From CAVVNC01 sp963750015 (lineage in GTDB: Bacteria > Desulfobacterota > Syntrophorhabdia > Syntrophorhabdales > WCHB1-27): a stretch of 64,000 bases of DNA. Location: positions 31,346-95,345 of the forward strand of contig CAVVPU010000127.1 of NCBI GenBank assembly GCA_963750015.1. The letters are read 5' to 3'. A program made the translations under genes and the position numbers. Of this stretch, positions 15,994 to 26,922 are shown in pieces. How positions within the stretch are numbered: position 1 is the stretch's first letter; the number at the start of each line of letters is the position of its first letter. The notes beneath the pieces are model-generated. The model did not search any database. It saw nothing but the letters and a program-made list of their open reading frames with translations, and was not told the DNA's origin.

Positions 15994-18900
15994 ACATCTC
16001 CTCTCCCTTTATCCAAAGGCCCATCGCCACAACACTGCTCACGATAGCAGTAGCCCTCGCCGGGGCCGTCGCCTTTCGCCTGCTCCCCGTCTCACCTCTG
16101 CCTCCGGTAGACTACCCGACTATAAACGTGTCCGCTGCGCTTCCGGGCGCCGATCCGGAAACCATGGCGACCTCGGTAGCTGCGCCCCTCGAGCGTCAGT
16201 TCGGCCATATCGCTGACGTGACCGAGATGACGTCGACGAGCTATCGCGGTTCCACCTCCATTACCCTCCAGTTCGATCTGAACCGCGACATCAACGGAGC
16301 GGCCAGGGACGTTCAGGCGGCAATTGATGCGGCCCGGGGCTTTTTGCCGTCCAATCTTCCGGCACCGCCGCGATACTGGAAATGGAATCCTGCCGACTCG
16401 CCGATTCTCGTCCTGAGCCTCCAGTCGGACATCCTCAACACTGCCCAGATATACGACGCGGCCCAGAGCGTGATGGGACAAAAGCTCTCCCAGTTGGACG
16501 GCGTCGGTCAGGTATTCATAGGTGGTGCCTCCCTTAGAGCGGTGAGAGTGGAGCTCAATCCAACAACTCTGAACAAATACGGCATCGCTTTAGAGGATGT
16601 CCGGGGTGTTCTGAGCAAGACCACCGTTGACCGTCCCAAAGGGCAGACTCTCCAACCGGGACAGAAACTGGATAATCGACGCTAACGATCAGCTCGACTA
16701 CGCACGACAGTATGCGCCCGTCGTAGTCACTTATAGGTCGGGTGCGGCAGTAAGGCTGTCCGATTTGGGCAGCGTACAAGACTCGGTGGAGGATCTCAGG
16801 ACGACCGGCCTCGTTAACGGGAAGGGGGCCATCATGGTGATGATCTTCCGCCAGCCGAACGCCAACATAATCGAGACCGTAGACCGGGTCAACGAGGCGC
16901 TTCCCCAGCTCGTCGCCTCTATGCCGGGCAGCATCAACTACAAGGTTATTCAGGACCGTACGCCGCCGATCCGGGGTTCCCTTCGTGATGTCGAGATCAA
17001 CCTCATAATATCCTTCCTCCTCGTGATACTGGTGGTTTTCGCGTTCCTCCGGAGCGTGCGGGCCACCGTAATCCCCGCCGTGGCTGTGGCGGCATCTCTC
17101 ATCGGTACTTTCGGTGTTATGTACCTGTGCGGCTATAACCTCGACAACCTTTCCCTCATGGCCCTCACCATCGCCACCGGCTTCGTCGTCGATGATGCAA
17201 TCGTCGTGCTCGAGAACACGACGCGTCATGTGGAGTTGGGGGAATCGGCCATGGCTGCCGCCTTTGCCGGCTCCAAGGAGATCGGCTTCACCGTCCTCTC
17301 CATGAGCTGCTCCCTCGTCGCCGTTTTCATACCCATCCTTCTCATGGGTGGCATGGTGGGCCGCCTCTTCCGGGAATTTGCCGTCACCCTATCGACGGCT
17401 ATCGCCGTCTCCCTGGTCCTGTCGCTCACCACCACACCCATGATGTGCGCGCGGCTCCTTCGTCCCAGTAAGGGGCGCGAGCACGGCCACATTTACAGGG
17501 TAAGCGAAAACGCCTTCGACCGTATGCGGGCCTACTACGACGTATCGCTCCGCTGGGCCCTGCGTCACCGCCTGCTTATGCTTCTCATCGTCCTCGTCAC
17601 GGTGGCCACGAACGTATACCTGTTCATTATAATCCCCAAAGGCTTCTTCCCTGAACAGGATACGGGCAGGATCGGCGGCATGATCCAGGCAGACCAGGAT
17701 GTCTCATACCAATCGATGAAAGCAAAGCTTACCCAGGTGTTGAGCATTATCGGGAGCGACCCTGATGTGGAGTTCATCGGCGGCTTCACCGGAGGCAGCG
17801 GTGGGGGTGGAACCCCTGCAAACGTCGGACGTATGTTCATCTCCCTCAAGCCTTTCGGCCAACGCAAGGACAGCTCGGCCCAGTTCATCGCGAGGCTTCG
17901 GCCGAAGCTCGCCCACGTGGCGGGCGCCCCCACCTACCTTCAACCCGTCCAGGATATCCGTGTAGGCGGAAGATCGGCCAACGGCATGTACCAATATACC
18001 CTGGAGAGCGATAACCTCGCCCAGCTCGTCTCCTGGGCCCCGAGGATGTTGGCGCGGCTGCGGACATTACACAGCCTCGTCGACGTAAGCAGCGATCAAC
18101 AGAACAAGGGACTCGAGGCCCATCTTGTCATCGACCGGCCCACAGCATCCCGGCTCGGAATCACGCCTCAGATGATCGACGATGTGCTTTACGACGCCTT
18201 CGGTCAACGGCAGGTAGCCATCAGATATACTCAGCTCAACCAATACCACGTCATAATGGAGGTCGACCCTGTCTACTGGCAGCAGCCGGATACGCTTCAC
18301 GACATCTACCTGCGAGGCCGATCCGGGAACATGGTACCTCTGAGTGCCTTTACCCGCCTCGAACGAGTCTCAACGTCGCTCTCGGTGCCTCACCACGGCC
18401 AGTTCCCGGCGGTCACCATCTCCTTTAACGTTGCACCGGGAAAGGCCCTCGGGGATGCAGTGACCGAGGTGGAGGAGGCAGCCCGTCAAATGGGAATGCC
18501 CGGGGGCATCCGAGGCAATTTCGCCGGCACAGCCCAGGCTTTTCAGGCATCGTTGGCGAACGAGCCGATTCTTATCCTTATGGCGCTCGTGGCGGTTTAC
18601 ATCGTGCTGGGCATGCTCTACGAAAGCTTCGTGCATCCCATTACCATCCTTTCAACTCTGCCTTCGGCAGGGGTGGGAGCAATGTTTGCACTCATCATAT
18701 CGCGCAACGATCTGACCGTCATAGCCGTGATAGGAATCCTCCTTCTTATCGGCATCGTCAAGAAAAACGGGATCATGATGGTCGATTTTGCCATAGAAAC
18801 GCAGCGAAAAGAGGGCAGCGCGCCGATGGATGCCATCTATCAGGCATGCTTGCTCCGGTTTCGCCCGATCATGATGACGACCATGGCCGCGCTTCTCGGC

Positions 18901-19134
18901 GCGCTCCCCCTCGCACTGGGTAGGGGCATCGGTTCCGAGCTTCGAAGGCCCCTCGGCATATCGATCGCGGGCGGCCTTATTTTCAGTCAATTGCTGACCC
19001 TTTACACAACACCGGTCATGTATCTCTATCTCGACCGATTAAGGCTAAAAATGAAAGGCTTGTGGCGCAGGGTTGGGCTCGGGAAATCGCAGAAAATAGT
19101 ATCAGACCAGGAAGGGTTCGAGGTGGAGACATGA
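15990..19134 (+). CDS. mdtC: RND multidrug efflux pump subunit, MdtC-like, interrupted by one frameshift
   Basis: Two overlapping reading frames make up one RND transporter of about 1047 residues. The first runs from 15990 to a stop at 16683-16685. The second carries on to 19134 and must take over near 16640-16655. Both frames read Pro-Lys-Gly at CCCAAAGGG, and removing one base from this run restores an uninterrupted family-like sequence (RPKGRLSNRDRNWIIDANDQL split across the join). Downstream the protein looks functional: GFVVDDAIVVLEN and GIVKKNGIMMVDFA are intact. The break is therefore either a homopolymer sequencing error or a very young mutation. The start overlaps the mdtB-like stop. 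Confidence 0.85.
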
Positions 19135-20678
19135 GAATGACACCGGAGAAGAATTGGCAAGGGGCTCGACAAAAAGGGCACGATATGGGTTATCGCCCTT
19201 GGCAAAGATGGCGAAGCCGGTTCGCGCCGAGGCCTGAAATGGCCGCTGTATGGCGATGCCTCGGCGGCCTCGGCCTGCTTGCCATAGCCCTCCAATTGAC
19301 CGCGTCCTGCACCGTTGGACCCGACTATGTCAGGCCAGCCGCGCTGACACCTCAGTCTTACAAGGAGAATAAGGACTGGAAGGTCGCAGAGCCGAAGGAT
19401 CGGCTCGTACGGGGAAAATGGTGGGACCTGTTCAACGACCCGCAACTGTCGGCTCTTGAAGATCAGGTGAACATATCGAACCAGAATGTCGCCCAGGCTG
19501 AGGCCCAGTTCCGTCAGGCAAGGGCGCTTGTCCAGGTCGCCAGGTCAGCCTACTTCCCTACGGCCTCGATAGGACCGTCGTGGCAACGTGCCTTTCAGTC
19601 GACGCCACAGTCGCCTTCCTATCCGCTCGCCCTCTATTCCCTTCCTGTAGACATATCGTGGGAGCCTGACCTGTTTGGCCGCGTACGAAGAAATGTGGAA
19701 TCGAACAGTGCCAATGCCCAGGCAGCTGCGGCGAACGTCGAGAACGTCCGTTTAACCATCTGTGCCGAGGTGGCCCAGGACTATTTTCAGTTGCGCGCGC
19801 TTGATGCGCAACAACAGCTTCTCGATGCTACCGTGAAGGCGTACAGCAAATCCTTGGATCTCACACAGAACAAGTACACCTCCGGTGTCTCGTCAAGAGG
19901 AGATGTTCTCCAGGCCGAAACCCAACTTAGAGCCACTGAAGCACAGGAGATCGACGTGGGCGTGCAGCGCGCACAGCTCGAACACGCAATCGCCGTGCTC
20001 GTGGGGAAGCCGGCTTCGGATTTTTCCATACCCGTTGTCCCCCTGGTGGGCGCGCCGCCCCCCATACCTGTGGGCGTACCTTCCGAACTTCTCGAAAGAA
20101 GGCCGGACGTCGCGGCCGCGGAGCGGCAAATGGCTGCGGCGAATGCGCAGATAGGCATTGCCATCGCGGCCTATTATCCCAACCTGACGCTGAGCGCCTC
20201 CGGGGGTTATCAGACCCTGGATCTCTCTAAACTGCTTACTTGGCCAACCCGGTTCTGGTCCGTCGGCGCATCCCTTGCGGAGCCATTGTTCGAGGGCGGT
20301 CTGAGAAAGGCCCAAACAGCCGAGGCCCGCGCAGCTTACGACGCCAGCGTCGCCTCCTACCGACAGACGGTCCTCACGGCCTTTCAGCAGGTCGAGGACA
20401 ACTTGTCGAGCCTGCGCATCCTCGAACAAGAAGCGGCAAAACAAGAGGAGGCGGTGAAGGCCTCGCAGGATTCCGAAACGGTGATCATGAATCAGTACAA
20501 ATCGGGCATCGTTTCCTATGTGAACGTGATCGTGGCCCAAGCCACCGAGCTGAGCAATGAGAGGGTCGCTCTGACCATTCAAGGCGAGAGGATGACTGCT
20601 GCGGCACTGCTGATAAAGGCCCTTGGAGGCGGCTGGGATGCCTCGGCTTTGTCCAACGTTCTCACGAGCAAGAAATGA
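19131..20678 (+). CDS. Outer-membrane efflux channel lipoprotein (NodT/OprM type)
   Basis: A TolC-like outer-membrane factor of 515 residues from ATG 19131, whose first bases overlap the stop of the RND gene. After a long basic leader comes a hydrophobic stretch ending in a lipobox (LTASC near residue 61 of this reading), then CTVGPDYVRP, the standard beginning of NodT-family lipoproteins. Internal starts at 19137 or 19185 would give a shorter leader. Two repeats of the helical barrel are visible (NVAQAEAQFRQARALV and, in the second half, FEGGLRKAQTAEARAAYDAS). It completes the tripartite pump with the three preceding genes and may also serve the second RND pump, which has no channel gene of its own. 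Confidence 0.88.
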   Translation: MRMTPEKNWQGARQKGHDMGYRPWQRWRSRFAPRPEMAAVWRCLGGLGLLAIALQLTASCTVGPDYVRPAALTPQSYKENKDWKVAEPKDRLVRGKWWDLFNDPQLSALEDQVNISNQNVAQAEAQFRQARALVQVARSAYFPTASIGPSWQRAFQSTPQSPSYPLALYSLPVDISWEPDLFGRVRRNVESNSANAQAAAANVENVRLTICAEVAQDYFQLRALDAQQQLLDATVKAYSKSLDLTQNKYTSGVSSRGDVLQAETQLRATEAQEIDVGVQRAQLEHAIAVLVGKPASDFSIPVVPLVGAPPPIPVGVPSELLERRPDVAAAERQMAAANAQIGIAIAAYYPNLTLSASGGYQTLDLSKLLTWPTRFWSVGASLAEPLFEGGLRKAQTAEARAAYDASVASYRQTVLTAFQQVEDNLSSLRILEQEAAKQEEAVKASQDSETVIMNQYKSGIVSYVNVIVAQATELSNERVALTIQGERMTAAALLIKALGGGWDASALSNVLTSKK

Positions 20679-20924
20679 GAGGCTCCGCAGAATTTCCACC
20701 GACTCAGGCTCAGGAAAAGCAAGGCGGCAATTTTTGTCGACTCTTTTTGCAGGGCATCGACATTTATCGCTTCGAGGTCGGATCTGCTCTTCGTTTCTGG
20801 TCATTATTGGCAGGAAGAAACAGCCACGCATGGCACGTCGATTGCTTTAACCGGACTGAAGCGGAGCCAGGTCCGGACCCGTGCGGGGATCGACCTTCAT
20901 CGTCAAGCTACGGAGGAAAAGAAT

Positions 20925-21695
20925 ATGAAGATAAAGCTACTGGTAGTGTCAGTTCTCCTCTCCCTTATTTCCCTTAGCGCCTGTGCATCGGAAGATTACA
21001 ATACCCAGAAGGGCGCTGCCATTGGCGCAATCGGCGGTGCACTCGCCGGTCAGGCCATCGGCAGGAACACCGCAGGCACCCTGATAGGCGCGGCCGGTGG
21101 AGCTCTCGTGGGAGCTGTCGCGGGAAACGCCATCGACCAGACGAATCAGGAAAAACGTACTCAAGCCCAGGCAGCTCAGATGCAGGCTCAGGCTCAGGTG
21201 CCTCCGCCGCAGCCGGCCTACACCCCGCCTCCACCACCGCCGCAATCGGCTCCGCAGTCGGGTGCCGGACAATGGGTAGATGTGCCGGGGCAGTGGGTCA
21301 ACGGCACATGGGTGCCCGCCCACAAGACCTGGGTCTCAGAGAATCAGTCCCAGGGTGAGGTCGCAGGCGGGCCTCCGCCCCCTGCGTACGTACCTCCCAC
21401 GCCGCCCGACATGGCCCCTATAGCCGGCACATACGTCTATTTCGTGCCCGGCATCAACGTCGATATTTTCTTCTATCATGGATACTGGTATCGACCCTGG
21501 GGAGGCTACTGGTATTGGGCACCCGCTTATGGCGGACCTTGGGCTTTCCTGCCTTCACGCCGTGTGCCTCGCGTCCTGATAACGCTCCCGTCCGGGTGGC
21601 GTAGGTTACCGCCCGGTTATCACCCCGTCCCCTATGCTGAATTTCACAACAACTGGCAAAGATGGGAGCGGGAAAGATACTGGGATCATCGATAG
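20925..21695 (+). CDS. Glycine-zipper lipoprotein with proline-rich linker and YxWGxW-like tail
   Basis: A 256-residue predicted lipoprotein. The lipobox (LSAC) ends at Cys 20. Residues about 30-70 form a glycine-zipper double helix rich in GAIGGALAGQAIG-type repeats, found in envelope proteins such as OmpA-like and SlyB families. A Gln/Pro-rich linker follows, then WVDVPGQWVNGTWVPAHKTW, and a strongly aromatic C-terminus (YWYRPWGGYWYWAP). It is a single gene with a strong terminator behind it. Function is unknown; an envelope-stability or outer-membrane role fits. It is unlikely to be part of the pump because a 246-bp gap separates them. Confidence 0.75.
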   Translation: MKIKLLVVSVLLSLISLSACASEDYNTQKGAAIGAIGGALAGQAIGRNTAGTLIGAAGGALVGAVAGNAIDQTNQEKRTQAQAAQMQAQAQVPPPQPAYTPPPPPPQSAPQSGAGQWVDVPGQWVNGTWVPAHKTWVSENQSQGEVAGGPPPPAYVPPTPPDMAPIAGTYVYFVPGINVDIFFYHGYWYRPWGGYWYWAPAYGGPWAFLPSRRVPRVLITLPSGWRRLPPGYHPVPYAEFHNNWQRWERERYWDHR

Positions 21696-21708
21696 AAAAA
21701 GGCCTGAC

Positions 21709-21754
21709 GGCTCTCACTCCGGAAAATTACCGGAGTGAGAGCCCGCGATCTTTT
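21709..21754 (+). terminator. Strong intrinsic terminator after the glycine-zipper lipoprotein
   Basis: A perfect 14-bp stem, GGCTCTCACTCCGG (21709-21722) with its complement at 21730-21743, a 7-base loop, and a TCTTTT tract ending at 21754. It starts 13 bp after the stop codon. Confidence 0.9.
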
Positions 21755-21855
21755 GTGGCACTGCACCGACGACCGGCTTACACTGTAGAATCATAACGGC
21801 TGCTTTCGGCTTATCCGGAAAGCATCCGTACGTGCACGTTTCGATGGAGGGAAAA

Positions 21856-22527
21856 ATGAATATCGTCAGTATCATAGGCAGTCCTAACGGAACCAAAGGA
21901 AGCACGGGAGCGCTGCTCAAAATCGTCCTCGAGGGCGCCGAAAGCTTGGGGGCCAAAGCCGAGACCTTCGTCATCAAAAGCCAGGAGGTGAAGCCCTGTC
22001 TGGCCTGCGACACGTGCCACAAGAAAGGCACCTGCCCTCAAAAGGACGCATTTCCCCAAATCAAAGAAAAGGTAATGGCGGCGGATGGTCTCATTCTTGC
22101 CACACCAAACTATATTTCCCACGTGAGCGCGCAGATCAAGGCCTTCTTCGATCGATGCTGCGGGATCGTCCATTGTCAGGGCTTCCAAGGAAAGTACGGA
22201 GCTGCGGTGGTAACCTCGGGAGGCGGCGATGAAAAGCCGATCACCGAATATATGAACCAATTCCTCGCGGTCACCGGCGCAATCCCCGTTGGAGCAGTAT
22301 GGGCCACCATGGCAGGCGTTCAGGGGGTCAACTTTCCCGAAGAAATCAGGAAACAGGCCTTTGCCCTAGGCGAGAAGCTCGTAACTGCTTGGAAGAACAG
22401 GGAAAAAAGTTCGGATTACAGCCAAGTGACCGCTCAATTCGCCGATCGTATGCGCTCCTTGATCCTCTGGAGAAAGGAAGAGTGGCCCTACGAGTACGAG
22501 TTCTGGAAGGAGCATCGGGGGCTGTAA
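21856..22527 (+). CDS. Flavodoxin-like NAD(P)H-dependent FMN reductase (iron-sulfur flavoprotein type)
   Basis: A 223-residue flavodoxin-fold protein. The FMN phosphate loop is GSPNGTKGSTG near residue 8. A cysteine cluster CLACDTCHKKGTC follows near 48-60; this resembles the Fe-S site of iron-sulfur flavoproteins (Isf) of anaerobes, which reduce oxygen or peroxide with ferredoxin. A second FMN loop (ATPNYISHVSAQIKAFFDR) is also typical. ATG 21856 is chosen for its GGAGG site; an in-frame GTG 24 bases earlier is less likely. It is a single gene, convergent with the RND operon on its right. Confidence 0.8.
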   Translation: MNIVSIIGSPNGTKGSTGALLKIVLEGAESLGAKAETFVIKSQEVKPCLACDTCHKKGTCPQKDAFPQIKEKVMAADGLILATPNYISHVSAQIKAFFDRCCGIVHCQGFQGKYGAAVVTSGGGDEKPITEYMNQFLAVTGAIPVGAVWATMAGVQGVNFPEEIRKQAFALGEKLVTAWKNREKSSDYSQVTAQFADRMRSLILWRKEEWPYEYEFWKEHRGL

Positions 22528-22570
22528 GTCTCGGTGGGGCTCGGAAGGACAGATCTTTCTATGTCCCGGT

Positions 22571-25500
22571 TCAGCGCCGCTCCTGAGTCTCGGCCCCTTT
22601 GGGCTCTCTTGTGCCTATTCTCTGGGTAACAACATAGAATACGGGCACGAAGGGGATAGCGAGTGAGGTCGAGGCAAGCATTCCCCCGAAGACTACCGTA
22701 CCGATGGCCCGTTGGCTCGCGGCCCCTGCTCCAGTGGCGAACAGCAGGGGGGTTACTCCAAGGATGAAGGCAAACGAGGTCATGACTATGGGCCGAAAAC
22801 GCCGACTCGTAGCCTCGATCGCCGCCTCTGTAATACTCATTCCCTGGGCTCTCAGATCCCGTGCGAACTCAACAATGAGAATGGCGTTCTTGCTCGCCAG
22901 GGCGATCATCAGGACCAACCCGATCTGAGTATAGATGTTGCTGTCAAAACCGCGGGCCATCAGCCCCACGAGGACACCCACGAGTGCCATGGGCACTGCG
23001 AGAATAACCGCCGCAGGTGACGTCCAACTTTCATAGAGGGCCGCAAGGACCATGAAAACAAGGGTGAGGGACAGGGCGTAAATGAAGTAGGCCTGGTGGC
23101 CGACCCGTTCTTCCTGATAGCTCGTCGCCGTCCACTCGTAAGACATGCCCCGTGGAAGTGCGCGTGCCGCTACCTGTTCCATGGTGGCCAAGGCCTGGCC
23201 CGAGCTGAAGCCCGGGGCTGCCGATCCGAAGATCGGGGCCGCAGGGTAAAGGTTGTACCGTGTGACGAGCTCCGAGCCCACGGCCCTGTTCACTTCGATG
23301 AGGCTGCCGAGGGGTACCATTTCTCCCAGGCTATTCCGTGTATAGAGACGTGAGATATCCTCGGCCGACACTCTGTATTGATCATCAGCCTGTATGTAAA
23401 CCTGATAAACCTGATTGAACTTATTAAAGAGGTTAACGAAGGATGACCCCAAATAGGAGGCGAGGGTCTGGAATACGTTGGTCAGGGGAACCTGAAAGGA
23501 GAGGGCTTTAGTCCTGTCTATATTAAGATATATCTGAGGGCTCTTGGCGTCGAAGCTCGTGGTCAGGCCTCTCAGGTTACTCCGGGAATTACCCTCCTCG
23601 ATAACCCCACTCGCCGCGGCCTCAAGTCCCTGAAGCCCCGCACCGCCCCGGTCTTCTACCATCATTTCGAACCCGCCGGTCTGACCCAGGCCTCTTATGG
23701 GGGGAGGTATGACGACGAAAGCCACAGCATCCTGGATCCGGGAAAGGTCACGGTTGAGGCTCGCCACGATCCTTTCCTGGCTCTCGGCCCGTTCCCGTTC
23801 ACTCCAATCCTTGTAGATGACGAAGGTCGTGTTGATATTGGACACATTGGCAGCGTCGAGGACCGAGTAGCCTCCGATGGTCACCCAGCTCGAGACCCCG
23901 GGGGTCTTTTTGAGTATGGCATCGATGCGTGTCGCGATCTCTTGTGTTCTTGGTAGAGAAGAGGCGTCGGGGAGGCGCACGAGAAGAATGCCGTACCCCT
24001 GATCCTCGGTAGGCAAAAAGCCCGTGGGTCGGCGTTCGAACTGCCAGCCGGCCAGAAGAATGATGGCAAGGAAGACCACGAGGGTCGGAATAGGGTGGTT
24101 CACCATCCGGCGCACAAGACCCATGTATGGCCGTTTACCGGCCTCATAGGCGCGGTTGAAGCCACGATAGAACCAGTTGGGCCGTTTGTCCTTTCTCGGT
24201 CGAAGGTAGAGGGCGCACTGGGTCGGCTTGAGGGTGATGGCGTTAATGGCGCTGATCACGGCTGTGGCAGCTATGACGAGCGCGAATTGACGGAAGATCT
24301 GGCCTGTTATGCCCGGAAGGAATGCGGCAGGCAGGAAAACAGCTATCAGGGCCATGGTAATGCCCATGATCGGTCCTGTCAACTCGCTCATGGCCCTGAT
24401 AGCCGAATCCCTCGGAGAGAGTCCCTTGTCTATGTAGTAAGCGCTGTTTTCGACGATGACGATAGCATCGTCGACCACGATGCCTACGGCGAGGACCAGG
24501 GCAAAGAGGGTCATCAGGTTGATGGTGAAGCCTAGGGCTTTCATGGCCGCGAAAGCACCGATTATGGTGACCGGCACGGTAGTCGCGGGAACGAGGAGAG
24601 CGCGAAAGCTTTGAAGGAATACCATAATTACCACGAGCACAAGTATTCCGGCTTCAAAGAGGGTCTCGTGCACCTTTGAAACGGCTTCCCTGACGAACCT
24701 CGTCGTGTCGAATCTGATGGTATACTTCAGCCCTTCGGGAAAGTCCTTGCTCATGTTGTCGAGGGCAGCGTATACGCGATCGGCAACTTCGATGGCATTC
24801 GCCTCGGGAAGGGCGAAGACGACGATCTGGGCGGAGGTGAGGCCGCCCGTGTTGGCGAAATTGGAGTAATACTCCTGTCCCAACTCTACCCTGGCGATGT
24901 CACGAATCCGCACGATCTGGGAAGCGGGGCCCGAGGCGGTCTTCACAATGATGTCTTCGAACTGGTCGACGTCGGTGAGCCTGCCGAGACTGTTGATGGT
25001 AAACTGGAAGGGCTGATCGGGAGGGACGGGTGGTCCTCCGAGCTGCCCCGCCGTTACCTGGACGTTCTGGTCGTTGACGGCGTTCAGCACGTCGGTAGTG
25101 GTGAGGTTGAACTGGGTAAGTCTGTTAGGGTCGAGCCAGACACGCATACTATAGGGACCCGCGCCAAAAACCCTCACCTGGCCGACGCCCGGGAGCCTCG
25201 CCAGAGGATTCTCCATATTGATAACTCCATAGTTGGAGAGAAAGGCGGCGTCAAACTGGTTGTTATCGGAATAGAGACTGGCCACGAGCAGGATGTTGGT
25301 CGAGACCTTCTTGACCGTGACCCCTTGCACCTGAACTCCGGCCGGAAGGCTGGCTATGGCGCTGTTGACCTGATTTTGGACAAGTGTAAGGGACGTGTCG
25401 AGGTCTGTGCCCACGTCAAAGGTCACGGTAAGGCTGTAGGAGCCGTCGCTTCCGCTCGTCGATGACATGTAAATGGCATGCTCGACACCGTTGACAGCTT

Positions 25501-25702
25501 GTTCTATAGGCACGCCTATGGTGTCCGCGATGACCTGGGCGCTCGCCCCAGGGTACCTTGTGGTTATCTGTATGGTAGGGGGGGTAATCGGCGGATACTG
25601 CTCTTCGGGTAGGCTATAGTAAGCGATAATGCCGATGATGACTGTAATGACGGCAAGGACGTTCGCAAGGATCGGTCTGTCGATGAAAAAACGTGATATC
25701 AT
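22571..25702 (-). CDS. RND multidrug efflux pump (HAE1 family, AcrB/MexF-like)
   Basis: A full-length 1043-residue hydrophobe/amphiphile RND pump. It opens MISRFFIDRPILANVLA, typical of AcrB homologues, and keeps the Asp pair in GIVVDDAIVIVEN and the Lys in IALASKNAILIVEFA needed for proton coupling. Its start overlaps the stop of the adaptor gene by four bases. It is a homotrimeric AcrB-type pump, distinct from the MdtBC-like pair at 12.9-19.1 kb. No outer-membrane channel gene accompanies it, so it probably borrows the NodT-like channel or another one. Confidence 0.92.
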   Translation of the reverse strand: MISRFFIDRPILANVLAVITVIIGIIAYYSLPEEQYPPITPPTIQITTRYPGASAQVIADTIGVPIEQAVNGVEHAIYMSSTSGSDGSYSLTVTFDVGTDLDTSLTLVQNQVNSAIASLPAGVQVQGVTVKKVSTNILLVASLYSDNNQFDAAFLSNYGVINMENPLARLPGVGQVRVFGAGPYSMRVWLDPNRLTQFNLTTTDVLNAVNDQNVQVTAGQLGGPPVPPDQPFQFTINSLGRLTDVDQFEDIIVKTASGPASQIVRIRDIARVELGQEYYSNFANTGGLTSAQIVVFALPEANAIEVADRVYAALDNMSKDFPEGLKYTIRFDTTRFVREAVSKVHETLFEAGILVLVVIMVFLQSFRALLVPATTVPVTIIGAFAAMKALGFTINLMTLFALVLAVGIVVDDAIVIVENSAYYIDKGLSPRDSAIRAMSELTGPIMGITMALIAVFLPAAFLPGITGQIFRQFALVIAATAVISAINAITLKPTQCALYLRPRKDKRPNWFYRGFNRAYEAGKRPYMGLVRRMVNHPIPTLVVFLAIILLAGWQFERRPTGFLPTEDQGYGILLVRLPDASSLPRTQEIATRIDAILKKTPGVSSWVTIGGYSVLDAANVSNINTTFVIYKDWSERERAESQERIVASLNRDLSRIQDAVAFVVIPPPIRGLGQTGGFEMMVEDRGGAGLQGLEAAASGVIEEGNSRSNLRGLTTSFDAKSPQIYLNIDRTKALSFQVPLTNVFQTLASYLGSSFVNLFNKFNQVYQVYIQADDQYRVSAEDISRLYTRNSLGEMVPLGSLIEVNRAVGSELVTRYNLYPAAPIFGSAAPGFSSGQALATMEQVAARALPRGMSYEWTATSYQEERVGHQAYFIYALSLTLVFMVLAALYESWTSPAAVILAVPMALVGVLVGLMARGFDSNIYTQIGLVLMIALASKNAILIVEFARDLRAQGMSITEAAIEATSRRFRPIVMTSFAFILGVTPLLFATGAGAASQRAIGTVVFGGMLASTSLAIPFVPVFYVVTQRIGTREPKGAETQERR

Positions 25703-26922
25703 TGGATAATCGCAGGAGGAGAAGATCCAGACTGACCGGTGGCCCTCGCGGGGTTGCCTGACGGAAGCCTTTCAGGTGTCACCGGCCTTCCGGGAATAGC
25801 TTTCTGAAGTCCCTTCATGACTACCCACTGGTTTGGATCCAGCCCTTCATCGATGACGCGCATACGTTCCAAGGTCCCACCCGCCTTCACGCCTGCCCTC
25901 CTGACGATGTTGTGTGAATCGACGACCAACACGAAAGAGCCCCTCTGATCGTATGCCAAGGCCTCTTCCGGCACGAGGAGGGCAGACCCTTTCCTTATGG
26001 GCACTCTTACCCGCGCGTAAAGCCCCGGCAGGATTCGACCGTCCGGGTTCGGGAACGTTCCTCTGAGGAGAAGGGTCCCCGTTGTAGCGGTAAGGCTGAT
26101 GGAGGCAAAATCGAGGACACCCTTGTGGGGATAATCCTTCTCCTGAAAAACCTCCATAGAAATAGGCCTTTTATCGGCCCTCGTCGCCGCCGCCCTCCAA
26201 TCCCCTTGACCCATGAGACGGGCAAGGTCGGAATCGCTGATGTTGAAATAGACATAGATGGGGTCAATCTGGCTCAAGGAAGCAAGGACCGTGACCTCGC
26301 TCGAACCGACGAGGTTGCCGGGGTCGACGAGTCTCCGGTCTATTCGGCCGGAGAAGGGCGCCCTCACTTCCGTATAGCCAAGGTTAAGCCTTGACAGCTC
26401 CCTGGCAGCCATGGCTGAGACGAGGTTCGCCCTGGCTGCATCCCTCTGGTATCTCCAATTATCCAGATCGGTCTGACCAGCCGCATTCTGTGCGAGCAGT
26501 TTTGTGTAACGATCAAATTCCGTCGAAGCGTATTCAAGTTGGGCCTGCTGCTGCAGCACAGCTCCTTCGGCTTGCTCCAGGTTCGACCGGTAAGTATTCT
26601 GCTGAATCACGAAGAGCAACTGTCCTTCTTTAACAAGTTGGCCATCCTGAAAGAGTACCTTGTCGAGATAGCCTGCGACGCGCGCTCTCAGTTGTACCGT
26701 ATTAACCGCTTGGGTATTGCCGGGCAAGTCCAGGTAATCGGTCACCTGTTGCTGGGTCGGCCTCACGACGGAAACCGAGGGAGGAGGCGGTGCCGTTTGC
26801 ATTGCCTTCTGATCACAGCCGGCAAGAGAGAGAACGCCGATCAGGACAGCAGCAAGTCCGGCCGAACAGCCGAGCCGAAATGGCGTTCCCGATCGATCCT
26901 GTACACGCCGTCCCCTCATCAT
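25699..26922 (-). CDS. RND efflux periplasmic adaptor lipoprotein (AcrA/MexE-like)
   Basis: A 407-residue membrane-fusion protein with a lipoprotein signal whose lipobox is LAGC near residue 35. The lipoyl half-motifs (RARVAGYLDKVLFQDGQLVKEGQ and, later, YTEVRAPFSGRIDRR) bracket a coiled-coil hairpin. The C-terminal half has LVPEEALAYDQRGSFV, typical of AcrA. It is the promoter-proximal gene of the minus-strand pump operon. The start could be either of two adjacent ATGs (26922 or 26919). No TetR- or MarR-type regulator is adjacent. Confidence 0.9.
   Translation of the reverse strand: MMRGRRVQDRSGTPFRLGCSAGLAAVLIGVLSLAGCDQKAMQTAPPPPSVSVVRPTQQQVTDYLDLPGNTQAVNTVQLRARVAGYLDKVLFQDGQLVKEGQLLFVIQQNTYRSNLEQAEGAVLQQQAQLEYASTEFDRYTKLLAQNAAGQTDLDNWRYQRDAARANLVSAMAARELSRLNLGYTEVRAPFSGRIDRRLVDPGNLVGSSEVTVLASLSQIDPIYVYFNISDSDLARLMGQGDWRAAATRADKRPISMEVFQEKDYPHKGVLDFASISLTATTGTLLLRGTFPNPDGRILPGLYARVRVPIRKGSALLVPEEALAYDQRGSFVLVVDSHNIVRRAGVKAGGTLERMRVIDEGLDPNQWVVMKGLQKAIPGRPVTPERLPSGNPARATGQSGSSPPAIIQ

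Noticed and set aside
16625..16690. Programmed frameshift in the mdtC-like gene
   Set aside because: RND pumps are not known to need one, and a one-base homopolymer indel explains it; kept only as a minor alternative.
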